This document shows, one piece after another, positions 43,865 to 52,614 of a stretch of DNA of 64,000 nucleotides (its first letter is position 1; each line of letters opens with the position of its first letter). This stretch comes from Nannocystis sp. (GTDB lineage: Bacteria; Myxococcota_A; Polyangia; Nannocystales; Nannocystaceae). The notes beneath the pieces are model-generated. The model did not search any database, was not told the origin of the DNA, and worked only from the letters and a program-made list of their open reading frames with translations. The position numbers and the translations under genes were made by a program. Location: positions 1,054,001 to 1,118,000 of the forward strand of contig JADJRG010000022.1 in the NCBI GenBank assembly GCA_016712315.1. Direction: 5' to 3'.

Positions 43865-44760
43865 ACCACCCCGAGTGGGGTGTACCTCAGCCGCCCCCGC
43901 GCACCGAGTCGAAATTCTTCAACGCCGCCCGTCGCACCGTCTCCTTGCTCGTCGAGGCCGGCATCGACGCCCGCTTCTGGCGGATCCACTGCGTCCGCGA
44001 CTGTCACGTCCGCCACCACGACCAAGGCGGCCGCGACGCCGTCTTACGCGCCCTCGACCAAGCCCGCGGCGACCCCGAGGCCGTCCTGCTCGCCGTGCTC
44101 GACGCCGACCTCGACCGCCTCGAAGGCCGCCTCGAAGACCGCGATGACGTCATCTGGACCGACGCCCACGACCTCGAGACCACCCTCTTCACCACCCCAG
44201 CCCTCGAGAAACTCGCCAACTTTCACCTCGACCCCGACAAGCTCCAGGCCGCCGAGCAGCGCTGGAGAGAGACCTTCCGAGTCCGACTCTTCCGCCACGC
44301 CGCCGGCTTCGGCCGCCTCCGCTGGTTAAAGAACCGGAGTCACGACGAGCTCGATCTCCTCGTCTTTAAAAAGATCTCAAAGCGCCAGCTCTCCTACTTC
44401 GACCGCTACAGCGAGTGCGCCGCCGCCGACTGGACCCCAGATCTCAAGATCGCGATCCGCAAGATCATCGACTACAGCAGCGCTCACTCCCTCCTCGAGC
44501 GCGACCTCGCCGCCGAGTGTGAGGCCCTCCCTGCGGCCGATCTCCACCAGCTCTGCAACGGTCACGATCTCCTCGGTCTGCTCGCGGCTGGCCTCGCCGC
44601 CCTGGGCTCCGGCAACAAGCCCAAGGCCGACGCGCTCGCCGAAGCCCTCGCGACCGCCTGCGAGCGCGCCTGGCTGCTCACCACCGCCATGTGGCGCGCC
44701 ATCGAGTCATGGGAGCGCGCCCACCCTGGCTACCAGGTTCTCCGCCAGGATCCCGACTAG
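43861..44760 (+). CDS. DUF4435 TOPRIM-like protein, AriB-like
   Basis: 299 residues. TOPRIM-like acidic motifs: LLVEAGIDARFW (Glu32, Asp36; the usual VEG reads VEA), LLAVLDADLDRLEG (Asp81, Asp83) and DDVIWTDAHDLETTLF. This is the DUF4435 signature. DUF4435 proteins with a TOPRIM-type nuclease site act as toxins in PARIS, where the AriB homologue cuts a host tRNA. The C-terminal half is helical and carries no recognised motif (KKISKRQLSYFDRYSECAA, EALPAADLHQLCNGHDLL). The start overlaps the ATPase stop by four bases. The pair is therefore translationally coupled, as expected for a toxin and its restraining ATPase. Confidence 0.75.
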   Translation: MNHPEWGVPQPPPRTESKFFNAARRTVSLLVEAGIDARFWRIHCVRDCHVRHHDQGGRDAVLRALDQARGDPEAVLLAVLDADLDRLEGRLEDRDDVIWTDAHDLETTLFTTPALEKLANFHLDPDKLQAAEQRWRETFRVRLFRHAAGFGRLRWLKNRSHDELDLLVFKKISKRQLSYFDRYSECAAADWTPDLKIAIRKIIDYSSAHSLLERDLAAECEALPAADLHQLCNGHDLLGLLAAGLAALGSGNKPKADALAEALATACERAWLLTTAMWRAIESWERAHPGYQVLRQDPD

Positions 44761-44846
44761 CCTCGCCACCCCGTGGCCACTGCGTTAGGCCGGCGCCAAT
44801 TCTTCTTGAGTACCGAACCCGAGGCCGGCGCCGCAGACTCGTGCGC

Positions 44847-45266
44847 ATGTCTGAGACCGTCCACATCCCCAGCGCCATCAACAACGTCACGATCGAGTTC
44901 GCCGCCACCGTCGACCGTGAGGTCGACGAGCGGCTGGTCGAGGGGCTGCGCCACTGCATCAAGACGGACATCGCCCCGGGCTACACCTTGCACACCATCT
45001 ACATCTCCTCTGCCAGCGACTCGCACGTCGCGCCGAGCCGGCACGCGCAGTCCAAGGCCGTCGACATCTCGCGGATCAACGGCAAGCGCATGTCGGAGCA
45101 CTACGGCGCGGGGGGAGAGGTCACCGAGATCACCCAAGCGATCCAGAGCAGCTTTGAGACCTTCGGTCACCGCCGCGAGAATTTCGGCCCCAGCATCAAG
45201 CACAAGCTCGGCGAGTCGTACAGCGTCGGCGGCCACGCGGATCACATCCACCTCTCCGTCGACTGA
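44847..45266 (+). CDS. M15-like D-Ala-D-Ala peptidase/endolysin-like domain protein
   Basis: 139 residues from ATG 44847. The sequence SRHAQSKAVDIS resembles the SxHxxGxAxDI metal site of M15/VanY-type peptidases, with Ala for the usual glycine region, and GGHADHIHLSVD resembles the HxDHxH end. Only the catalytic domain is present and there is no signal peptide, so it may be exported by another route, act in the cytoplasm, or be an endolysin-like protein. The N-terminal 60 residues (VHIPSAINNVTIEFAATVDR) hold no other motif. It lies 86 bases after the AriB-like gene on the same strand; whether it belongs to that unit is unknown. Peptidase activity is inferred. Confidence 0.7.
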   Translation: MSETVHIPSAINNVTIEFAATVDREVDERLVEGLRHCIKTDIAPGYTLHTIYISSASDSHVAPSRHAQSKAVDISRINGKRMSEHYGAGGEVTEITQAIQSSFETFGHRRENFGPSIKHKLGESYSVGGHADHIHLSVD

Positions 45267-45367
45267 GCGCGCTGAACGCGCGCGATCTCGCCCGTCGCTG
45301 CGGGCGCCGTCGGAGCGGCCGAAGCGCTGGAGAATTTTCGCCGCGCGGGCATGATCCACCCGCCGCC

Positions 45368-46609
45368 ATGTCGTTAGCCACCCGAGAGCCCCGCGTCCTC
45401 TTCGTCATCCCTTTTTTTAGCGCCAACATGCTGCGCTGCGTCGACGCCTTGCTCGCGCTCGACGGCGTCCGCCTCGGCGTCATCTCGCACGAACCAGCCG
45501 AGCGCCTGCCGCCCGCCTATCGCGGCAAGATCGCTGGCCACTATCAGATCGCCGACTGCCTCGACGTCGACCAGCTCAGCGCCGCCGCTGCTGCCTTTAA
45601 GAAGGAGTGGGGCGGCGTCGATCGCCTCCTTGGTTTCCTCGAGCAGATGCAGCTCCCCATCGCCGTCGTCCGCGATCGCCTCGCGATCCCTGGCATGGGC
45701 GCCGCGATCGCCCGCAACTTCCGCGAGAAGAATCAAATGAAGCGCGTCCTCGCGGACGCCGGCTTGCCCGTCGCGCGCCAGCGCCTGCTCACCAGCGGAG
45801 ACGAGGCCCGTCGCTTCGTCGCCGAGGTCGGCTACCCGATCATCCTCAAGCCGCCCGCGGGCCTCGGCTCGCGCGGCACCGTCCGCGTCGGCAGCGACGA
45901 CGAGCTCAGCGCCGCCCTCGAGTCGCACTTCGTCACCCCGTCCAACCCCGTCCAAGCCGAGGAGTTCGTCACCGGCGACGAGCACACCTTCGAGACCGTC
46001 AGCATCGCCGGCCAGGCGGTCTGGAGCTCCTCCAGCTACTACCTACCGCGCCCGCTCGAGGTGCTCGAGAACCCCTGGATCCAGTACTGCGTGCTCCTCC
46101 CCCGCGAGCAGCTCCAGCCCCACGCCGCCGCCTTCCGCCCCCTCAACGCCGCCGCGCTCACCGCCCTCGGCATGGTCACGGGCCTCTCCCACATGGAGTG
46201 GTTCCTCCGCCGAGACGGCTCCATGGTCATCTCCGAGGTCGGCGCGCGCCCGCCTGGTGTTCACCTCATGCCGATGATGGGCCTCTGCCACGACGTCGAC
46301 ATGTGGGCCAAGTGGGCGCGTCTTATGGTGAACGGCGAGTTCAGCATGCCTGAGCGGCGCTGGTCCTGCGGCGCCGCCTTCCTCCGCGGTCAAGGCCGCG
46401 GCGGCACCGTCCGCGCCGTCGACGGGGTCGCCCGCGCCAACGAAGCCGCCGGTCACCTCGTCGTTGAGAGCAAGCTCCCCAAGGTCGGCCAGATGAAGGC
46501 CGACGGCTATGAGGGCGAGGGATACGTGATCGTCAAGGCGGCCACCACCCGCGAGGTCGTCGACGCCCTCCGCGCGATCGTCACCAACATCCAAGTCCAG
46601 CTCGGCTGA
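45368..46609 (+). CDS. ATP-grasp carboxylate-amine ligase-like enzyme
   Basis: 413 residues from ATG 45368. A Rossmann-like first domain (RVLFVIPFFSANMLRCVDAL) is followed by an ATP-grasp fold: RNFREKNQMKRVLADAGLPV, GYPIILKPPAGLGSRGTVRV (ATP loop), VQAEEFVTGDEHTFETVSIA and SMVISEVGARPPGVHLMPMM (metal-binding Glu). The family joins carboxylates to amines through acyl phosphates, as in purine biosynthesis (PurK/PurT) and peptide-like metabolites. The substrate is not deducible. It is not a microviridin ligase: the motifs differ from those at 16.8-18.8 kb. It is a single gene by spacing, near the M15-like gene. Confidence 0.82.
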   Translation: MSLATREPRVLFVIPFFSANMLRCVDALLALDGVRLGVISHEPAERLPPAYRGKIAGHYQIADCLDVDQLSAAAAAFKKEWGGVDRLLGFLEQMQLPIAVVRDRLAIPGMGAAIARNFREKNQMKRVLADAGLPVARQRLLTSGDEARRFVAEVGYPIILKPPAGLGSRGTVRVGSDDELSAALESHFVTPSNPVQAEEFVTGDEHTFETVSIAGQAVWSSSSYYLPRPLEVLENPWIQYCVLLPREQLQPHAAAFRPLNAAALTALGMVTGLSHMEWFLRRDGSMVISEVGARPPGVHLMPMMGLCHDVDMWAKWARLMVNGEFSMPERRWSCGAAFLRGQGRGGTVRAVDGVARANEAAGHLVVESKLPKVGQMKADGYEGEGYVIVKAATTREVVDALRAIVTNIQVQLG

Positions 46610-46659
46610 GCCCGCGCCCCGCTCTTGCGGCGCTCCGCGGGCGATGCGAGCCTCATCCG

Positions 46660-47286
46660 ATGCTCCACCGCGCCCGCCCGCACCACCACGCGCTGCCGCT
46701 CCTCTTGGCCGCCGCCTGCGGCTGGAACGATCCCGACTACGTCTACGACACCGACACCACCTCGTCATCCTCCAGCGGCGCGAGCTCGACCACCACCGAC
46801 GCGAGCACCACCGCCGACGCGACCACCGACGCGACCACCACCGAAGCGACCACCGACGCCGCCACCACCGCGGAGACCACCGGCGACGACACCACCGACA
46901 GCGGCCAAGACCAAGCCGTATGCGCCGCGGCCGCCCCGATCGCTCTCATCGATCCGACCGCCGAACCCCAGCCCGCCCCATGGCTCCCTGGCGGCAGCAT
47001 CGAGGTCGGCGTCACCCTGCACAACACAGGAGGCGCCGACTTCTCTTGGTACCCGGGCATCGAGGTCAGCGCCGACCACCCCCTCGTCACCTCGGGCGCG
47101 CCCGCCAACTGGCTCTACGCGATCTTCGCCGGCATGAAGACCCCGATCGCCGTCGTCTTCACCGCCGATCCTGCGATCGAGCCTGGCACCCTCGTCACCT
47201 TCACGATCCGCGGCGTCGTGCTCGGCAAGCAGTGCGAGGGCCTCGCCGAGACCACCGTGCAGGCGACGGTCACCGGCGAACCCTAG
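46660..47286 (+). CDS. Lipoprotein with Thr/Ala/Asp linker and small beta domain
   Basis: 208 residues. The short signal HHHALPLLLAAACGW gives lipid Cys about 20. A Thr/Ser/Ala/Asp linker (TTTDASTTADATTDATTTEA) runs to about residue 85. The C-terminal domain of about 120 residues looks like a CARDB/Ig-type beta sandwich (GGSIEVGVTLHNTGGADFSW, PIAVVFTADPAIEPGTLVTF) with two Cys. This is a surface lipoprotein of unknown function, tail-to-tail with the peroxiredoxin gene (44 bases between the stops). Confidence 0.8.
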   Translation: MLHRARPHHHALPLLLAAACGWNDPDYVYDTDTTSSSSSGASSTTTDASTTADATTDATTTEATTDAATTAETTGDDTTDSGQDQAVCAAAAPIALIDPTAEPQPAPWLPGGSIEVGVTLHNTGGADFSWYPGIEVSADHPLVTSGAPANWLYAIFAGMKTPIAVVFTADPAIEPGTLVTFTIRGVVLGKQCEGLAETTVQATVTGEP

Positions 47287-47330
47287 CGCGCCGCTCTCGT
47301 CGCCGATTGAGCTCCTCTCAAGGCTGCGAA

Positions 47331-47981
47331 TTACTTCGGGCAGGTCGTCTTCGAGAACCACCAGTCGGTGACCTCGTACTTCGACTGCATGCGCTGCTCC
47401 GCCGCCGCCTGTGTGAGCGGCGGCGGCACGATGCACGCGTCGCCAGGCTGCCAGCCCTCGGGCGTCGCCAAGCTGTGCTTGGCGTTGAGCTGCAGCGCCT
47501 CGACCAGCCGCACCACCTCGCCGATCACCCGCCCTGTCGTCAGCGGGTAGTAGATCATCGCCCGGACATTTTGCGCCGGATCGATCACAAACACCGCCCG
47601 CACCGCCGCCGTCGCGCTCGCGCCTGGGTGGATCATCCCGTACTTCGACGCCACGTTCATGCTCAGGTCGGCGATCACCGGAAACGTCACCGACACCCCG
47701 AAGTGGCGCTCGATCGCCCGGATCCAGGCGATGTGGCTGTACACCGAGTCGATGCTCAGGCCGATGAGCTGCGTCTCGAGCCGGGCGAAGTCCGCCGCTG
47801 CCTTCGCGAAGCCGACGAACTCGGTCGTGCACACCGGGGTGAAGTCCGCGGGGTGGCTGAAGAGCACCACCCACTTCCCCTTAAAATCGCTGAGGCTGAT
47901 CTCGCCGTGCGTTGACGGCGCCGTGAACTGCGGCGCAGGCTCATTGATCCGGGGGATTGTCGTTTGCAGAGACTCTGACAT
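47331..47981 (-). CDS. Peroxiredoxin (Prx6/AhpC-type)
   Basis: 216 residues from ATG 47981 (MSESLQTTIPRINEPAPQFT); the frame extends upstream without protein character. The peroxidatic motif is HPADFTPVCTTEF with the reactive Cys about residue 51. LSIDSVYSHIAWIRAIERHF, FPVIADLSMNVASKYGMIHP, and a C-terminal extension with CIVPPPLTQAAAEQRMQ are of Prx6/archaeal type. A second Cys lies in the last residues (TTCPK) and may resolve the sulfenic acid. The protein reduces hydrogen peroxide and organic peroxides in the cytoplasm. No reductase gene is adjacent. Confidence 0.93.
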   Translation of the reverse strand: MSESLQTTIPRINEPAPQFTAPSTHGEISLSDFKGKWVVLFSHPADFTPVCTTEFVGFAKAAADFARLETQLIGLSIDSVYSHIAWIRAIERHFGVSVTFPVIADLSMNVASKYGMIHPGASATAAVRAVFVIDPAQNVRAMIYYPLTTGRVIGEVVRLVEALQLNAKHSLATPEGWQPGDACIVPPPLTQAAAEQRMQSKYEVTDWWFSKTTCPK

Positions 47982-48270
47982 GAACCGGGCATAACCCAGC
48001 CGCGAAGGCCCATCAAGGCGCAGAAGCGCCTCGCCCACGCCACAATGGGGGTGACAAGCCACACCCGCCACACCGACGCGACATCTGTGACACCCCTGAC
48101 CTCTTTGTCATGAAGGAATCGATGACCGCTGTAGGTGCATGAACGTCAACCTGCGATCAACACTCGCAGCAAACGACGCCTCAATAACCAAAATTACAGC
48201 TCTAGACGATGCACCCTCAACCTTCGCGCTTGCGCCTCGCGATCGTTTTCTTCTACACCAGAAGGTGATG

Positions 48271-50142
48271 ATGCTCCGCCTTCAGCCGTCGCCCCTGCTC
48301 CTGAGCGTCGCCCTCCTCGCCCCCCTCACCGCGTGCAACCTCTTCGACACGCAGCTCGGCGACGACGGCGAGGCCGAGCTCACCGACAGCGACAGCGACA
48401 CCAGCGCGACCACCACCGCCGCCGCCACCACCGCCGCCGTCACCACCGACGCAGGGGACGCCGGCGGGTGCGCCTCCACCTGCACCGAAGTCGGGCAGAG
48501 CGAGTGTCGGGACGGCGGCGTCGTCACCTGCGAGGCCAGCGACGACGGCTGCCTGCGCTGGAGCGATCTCGCCCCCTGCGGCGACCGTGAGATCTGCCTC
48601 GAAGGCGCCTGCGCCGCGGAGACCAGCGCGAGCTTCGGCCCTGGCGCGGCCTGGGCGGTACCCCAGGGCGGCCACGTCGACCAAGGCTTCGTCACCCCCG
48701 AAGGCGCCCCCCTCGCCTTGGGCGACGAATTCTGGACCTCCACCCACGATCTCAACGGCGACGGCTACCTCGATCTCCTCATCACCGGCCGCGCCGTCAG
48801 CAAGCAGGGCTACAAGTGGTTCCCGAGGACCCCCGGCTACCCCAGCGATCCGCACTGGGACGTCTATTGGGGCGGCCCCTCCGGCTTCGTGCTCACCCCG
48901 CACGCCTGGCCCGTACCCGCGGGGGGCCTCCAAGACCACGGCTTCGTGACCACCGAAGGCGCGCCCCAGACCGCCGGAGACGACTCCTGGAGCCTCCTCG
49001 ACGTCGACGACGACGGCCGCCCGGATCTCGTCATCACCGGACGCGCGGTCGCCAAGGGCGACGGGTGGACCCACCGCGCGATCGGCTACCCCGCGACCCC
49101 TTTGTGGGAGATCTACAAGAACCTCGGCGACGGCTTCGCCCCCGCGCCCACCGCCTGGCACCTGCCGCCCGGGGGCTCCCCGGAGCGCGGCTTCGCGGGC
49201 AGCAGCGCGGTGCCGGCTGCGGTCGGCGATCTCGCCTGGGTCACCCGCGACCTCAACGACGACGGCGCCCTCGATCTCATCGTCACCGGCGCGGGCGTGC
49301 TCGCCCCCGACCAGAGCGTCCAGCCGCGCGTCATCGGCTCCCTCCAAAACCCCTACTGGGAGGTCTATTTCGGCGATCTCGCGGCCAAGACCTTCGCCGA
49401 GGCCCCCAAACCGTGGATGGTCCCGATCGGCGGCAGCAAGTCGCGCGGCATCGCCACGCCAGACGGCGCGCCCACCCAGGTCGGCGACAACAACTGGTCC
49501 ATGCTCGACTTCGACGCCGACGGCCGCGATGACATCGTCATCACCGCTACCGCCACCGAGATCACCGAAGACGGCTGGCGCGGCGAGGTCCCCGGCTTCG
49601 AGGGCGGCCCCCACTGGCAGGTCTTCAAGAACCAGGGCAACGGCTTCCGCCGCCAGGTGGACATCTGGCGCTTACCTGCGGGAGGCCGCGTCGGCGAGGG
49701 GTTTGTCGAGCTACGCGGCGCCGCCAAGGCGGTCGGCGACCTCTCGTGGGACACCCTCGACCTCGACGGAGACGGCCACCTCGACCTCGTCCTCACCTCG
49801 ACATGGACCGCCGAGCAGCCCTCGAACTGCGCGGGCCAGGTCTTCGGCCACAGCGTCGGCGATCCTCACTGGCAGATCTTCTCCGCCGACCAAGCCGGCT
49901 TCGCCACCACCTGGTGGCGCTTCACCGTGCCCGCGTCTGGCCACCCCGACTGCGGCCTCTGGGCCACCCAGGGCGCCCCTGCCGCCCTCGAAGAGCAAGG
50001 CTGGCACACCCGCGATCTCGACGCCGACGGCCTCCCCGACCTCGTGATCACCAGCGCCGCCGTCGACGCCCCGTGGGCCAGCGAGGTCTTCGGCCTCAGC
50101 GACGGAGCGCCCTTCTGGTGGCACCATCGCGGCCAACCGTGA
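48271..50142 (+). CDS. FG-GAP/VCBS-like repeat lipoprotein
   Basis: About 623 residues. ATG 48271 follows GAAGG by five bases; an ATG one codon earlier is too close to it. The signal (LLLSVALLAPLTACN) gives lipid Cys about 19-20. The short linker is Asp/Ser/Thr/Ala-rich, then a Cys-rich block (CASTCTEVGQSECRDGG). Six or so repeats of about 88 residues follow, each with W-x-VP-GG, GFVT-EGAP, and the calcium-site pattern DLNGDGYLDLLITGRAV (also DVDDDGRPDLVITGR, DLDGDGHLDLVLTS, DLDADGLPDLVITS). These are FG-GAP/VCBS-type blades forming a seven-bladed propeller with Ca sites. A surface adhesin or binding role is likely. aroE overlaps its stop. Confidence 0.85.
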   Translation: MLRLQPSPLLLSVALLAPLTACNLFDTQLGDDGEAELTDSDSDTSATTTAAATTAAVTTDAGDAGGCASTCTEVGQSECRDGGVVTCEASDDGCLRWSDLAPCGDREICLEGACAAETSASFGPGAAWAVPQGGHVDQGFVTPEGAPLALGDEFWTSTHDLNGDGYLDLLITGRAVSKQGYKWFPRTPGYPSDPHWDVYWGGPSGFVLTPHAWPVPAGGLQDHGFVTTEGAPQTAGDDSWSLLDVDDDGRPDLVITGRAVAKGDGWTHRAIGYPATPLWEIYKNLGDGFAPAPTAWHLPPGGSPERGFAGSSAVPAAVGDLAWVTRDLNDDGALDLIVTGAGVLAPDQSVQPRVIGSLQNPYWEVYFGDLAAKTFAEAPKPWMVPIGGSKSRGIATPDGAPTQVGDNNWSMLDFDADGRDDIVITATATEITEDGWRGEVPGFEGGPHWQVFKNQGNGFRRQVDIWRLPAGGRVGEGFVELRGAAKAVGDLSWDTLDLDGDGHLDLVLTSTWTAEQPSNCAGQVFGHSVGDPHWQIFSADQAGFATTWWRFTVPASGHPDCGLWATQGAPAALEEQGWHTRDLDADGLPDLVITSAAVDAPWASEVFGLSDGAPFWWHHRGQP

Positions 50143-50966
50143 GCAGCACCTCGGATCTCCCGCGCCTCTACGCGCTCCTCGGCGACCCTGTCCATCACTC
50201 CCGCTCGCCCGCGCTCCATCAGGCCGCCTTCACCGCACTCGGCCTGCCGCACCGCTACTTCGCCCTCCGAGTCCCGCCCGAGCGCCTCGGGGCGGCCCTC
50301 ATCGGCGCCCGCGCCCTCGGCCTCGCCGGCCTCAACCTGACGATCCCCCACAAACAGGCGGCGCTCCCCCACCTCGACGATCTCAGCCCGAGCGCCGCGC
50401 GGATCGGCGCCGTCAACACCGTCATCCTCCGCGGCGATCGTCTCTACGGCGACAACACCGACAGCCCCGGCTTCGCGGCGGCCCTCGGCCAGCTCCGCGC
50501 GCGCACCCCGAGCGCCGCGATCGTGCTCGGCGCGGGCGGGGCGGCGCGCGCCGTCGTCGACGCCCTCCTCCACCAGGTCGGCGTCGACCAGCTCCGCTGG
50601 GTCAGCCGCGCCGGCGTGCCCCCGCCTCACGACCCACGGATCCGCGCCCTCACCTATCCACAGCTCGCTGCCGGCCCCTTGGCCGCCGACCTGCTCGTCC
50701 ACTGCACGAGCGTCGGCATGGCGGGCGGCCCCGCAGAGCTCCCGATCCCCCTCGATCTCACCACCATGCCCGCCGGCGCCGCCGTCCTTGACCTCGTATA
50801 CCCGCGCCCCCCGGGCGGCCTGCTCGATCGCGCCGAAGCGCGCGGCCTCGCCGTCCAAGACGGCCTGGAGACCCTCTTATGGCAGGCCGTCTACGCCCAA
50901 GAGCGCTGGCAGGGGCGGCCCCTGCCAGCCCCTGTCATCGAGGCGATGCGCGCCGCGCTTCGCTGA
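50139..50966 (+). CDS. aroE: Shikimate dehydrogenase
   Basis: 275 residues, a normal size. GTG 50139 overlaps the preceding stop (GTGA). Substrate-binding motif LLGDPVHHSRSPALHQAAF, GLNLTIPHKQAALPHLDDLS (catalytic Lys), GAVNTVI, DNTDSPGFAAAL (catalytic Asp), NADP loop VLGAGGAARAVVDAL, and CTSVGMAGG with VQDGLETLLWQAVYA. The enzyme reduces 3-dehydroshikimate to shikimate with NADPH in the aromatic amino-acid pathway. Coupling to a surface lipoprotein gene is unusual; other aro genes are not in the window. Confidence 0.96.
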   Translation: MSSTSDLPRLYALLGDPVHHSRSPALHQAAFTALGLPHRYFALRVPPERLGAALIGARALGLAGLNLTIPHKQAALPHLDDLSPSAARIGAVNTVILRGDRLYGDNTDSPGFAAALGQLRARTPSAAIVLGAGGAARAVVDALLHQVGVDQLRWVSRAGVPPPHDPRIRALTYPQLAAGPLAADLLVHCTSVGMAGGPAELPIPLDLTTMPAGAAVLDLVYPRPPGGLLDRAEARGLAVQDGLETLLWQAVYAQERWQGRPLPAPVIEAMRAALR

Positions 50967-50976
50967 GCCGCCGGCG

Positions 50977-52335
50977 CTACAACGCGTCCTCGCCGTCGAC
51001 GCTCGTCACTGCACTCAACTCCGAGATCTGCTCATCCACGTCGGTCAGCCGGATGAGCTGGCTACTGCTGCTCTGCGGCCGCAGACGGCAAAGCTGCGCC
51101 TCGACCTCACGGCTCACCCCCAGCTCGACCCTCGAATCGACGCTCGTCCCGAGCGAGAAGAGCGCGAACGAGGCGTAGTCGTGCAGCAGCTCCGCCACGT
51201 GGGCGTAGGCCTCGTCCTCACCGACCAACGCGACCGCGTTCGCCGCGAGCCGACGCCCCCCGAAGGATCCGTCTTCAAACGGACCGGCGCCGACGATCAG
51301 CCGGCCGAAGCGCCCCTGAGCGAAGCTCGCGAGGGTCGTCCGAAACGAGGTCCCGCGGCCCGCGAGATCGGCCTCTTGGTGGATCCGCACCAGGATCACA
51401 TTCGCCGTCTCGACCAGCTCACCGACCCCGCCGCGGAAGCGAGGCGCCGTGATCGTCACCGCCTTCGCCTGCACCAGCCGGTAGATCTGTTTGGTCACCT
51501 CGAAGTCCCCCAGGCCGGTCAAACGGCCGAGCTCCTCGACGCTGCGGCGCCCGTTGATCAGCGGCCACAGCGGCGCCAGCTCTGGGTCGACCTGAACGAT
51601 CTCACCGATCCGCTCCGGCACGTGCTCCCCCGAGGGGATCCGCGCGCGGAAGTACCGCATCTCATCGAGCCTCGCGGTCGCGCTCATCAACACCGACAGC
51701 GCCGGCACCGTCCGCCGATAGCCGATCGAAGCCTCCTCAAAGCCGTCCAGGAAGCAGTACGCGCCGTCCGCGATCAGCAGCATCGAGTGTACGACCTCAT
51801 CGATCTGCCGTTGTAGGTGCTCGAACACCTGGGCCTCGCTGACGAAGCCCAGCGCCACCGCGGCCGCGCCGAAGCGCTCCCCGTGGGCGATCCGCGCGAG
51901 GATCGACGCGAGCTGCTCCTCATCCACCAGCCCGTAGCGGAAGAGCAGGCTGCCGAGGCTCTCCTCATCGACGTCCGTACGCGCGCCGACGATGTTGCCG
52001 TGCTCGAAGAAGACCCCGCGGCAACGAGCGCCGTCGCGGACGACCAGCTCGCCGCGCCAGCCCGAGCTCGCGATGAGCGCGAGCACATCGCCCATCACCC
52101 CGGGACCGACGATCTCACCGGCCATGCGGACGATCGCCCCGTCCTCTGCGTCGCGCCGACCGTCCTCACCGGTGAAGCGCATAAACACCAAGTGGTCGGG
52201 CGTCGGCAGCAGGCGAAAGGCGCCCTCACGCGCGCGCATACGCTTGATCGCGTTGTCACCGAGGGGATGGGCCACCCCCTTCCCGTCGATCCAGACCAGC
52301 TCATCTTCCGCGTGCCGCATAGTGATCTGCGCCAC
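50977..52335 (-). CDS. DUF4388 (PATAN-like) domain protein
   Basis: 452 residues from GTG 52335; ATG 52320 is the alternative and neither has a strong ribosome site. The DUF4388-type block is at about 85-200: GPGVMGDVLALIASSGWRGE, GVFFEHGNIVGARTDVDEES, LGSLLFRYGLVDEEQLASIL, VALGFVSEAQVFEHLQRQID. A hydrophobic-helix part and a C-terminal region (SFRTTLASFAQGRFGRLIVG) follow. Such domains are abundant in myxobacteria, often in signalling proteins fused to receivers or TPR. They are thought to mediate interactions. It is a single gene, convergent with aroE (10 bases apart). Regulatory role inferred. Confidence 0.8.
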   Translation of the reverse strand: MAQITMRHAEDELVWIDGKGVAHPLGDNAIKRMRAREGAFRLLPTPDHLVFMRFTGEDGRRDAEDGAIVRMAGEIVGPGVMGDVLALIASSGWRGELVVRDGARCRGVFFEHGNIVGARTDVDEESLGSLLFRYGLVDEEQLASILARIAHGERFGAAAVALGFVSEAQVFEHLQRQIDEVVHSMLLIADGAYCFLDGFEEASIGYRRTVPALSVLMSATARLDEMRYFRARIPSGEHVPERIGEIVQVDPELAPLWPLINGRRSVEELGRLTGLGDFEVTKQIYRLVQAKAVTITAPRFRGGVGELVETANVILVRIHQEADLAGRGTSFRTTLASFAQGRFGRLIVGAGPFEDGSFGGRRLAANAVALVGEDEAYAHVAELLHDYASFALFSLGTSVDSRVELGVSREVEAQLCRLRPQSSSSQLIRLTDVDEQISELSAVTSVDGEDAL

Positions 52336-52614
52336 TCTACCAGCACGCGCGCGGCCGTACCTAGAGACCAGATCGCGCGGCCGCGTCCGGATCGAAATCG
52401 ATCGCCGATCGAGGAGTCCTCCTGCGCACAGCGCATGCGCGACGCGTCTGCTCCGATTGCATGACAGCGCGCCGCGATCAGTCTATAGGCCCTTCGCGCA
52501 CCCGCGCGATCGCGACGACAATTCATCGGCCGATGGGCCGCCACAACGCCCGCAGCTTTGCGCCAGCGAAGAACCAGACCAACGGCGATACACTCTTTGA
52601 CCGGAGACCTAAAA

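Noticed and set aside
45368..46609. A third graspetide ligase
   Set aside because: It is an ATP-grasp enzyme, but it lacks the MdnB/MdnC landmarks and no precursor-like peptide is nearby.
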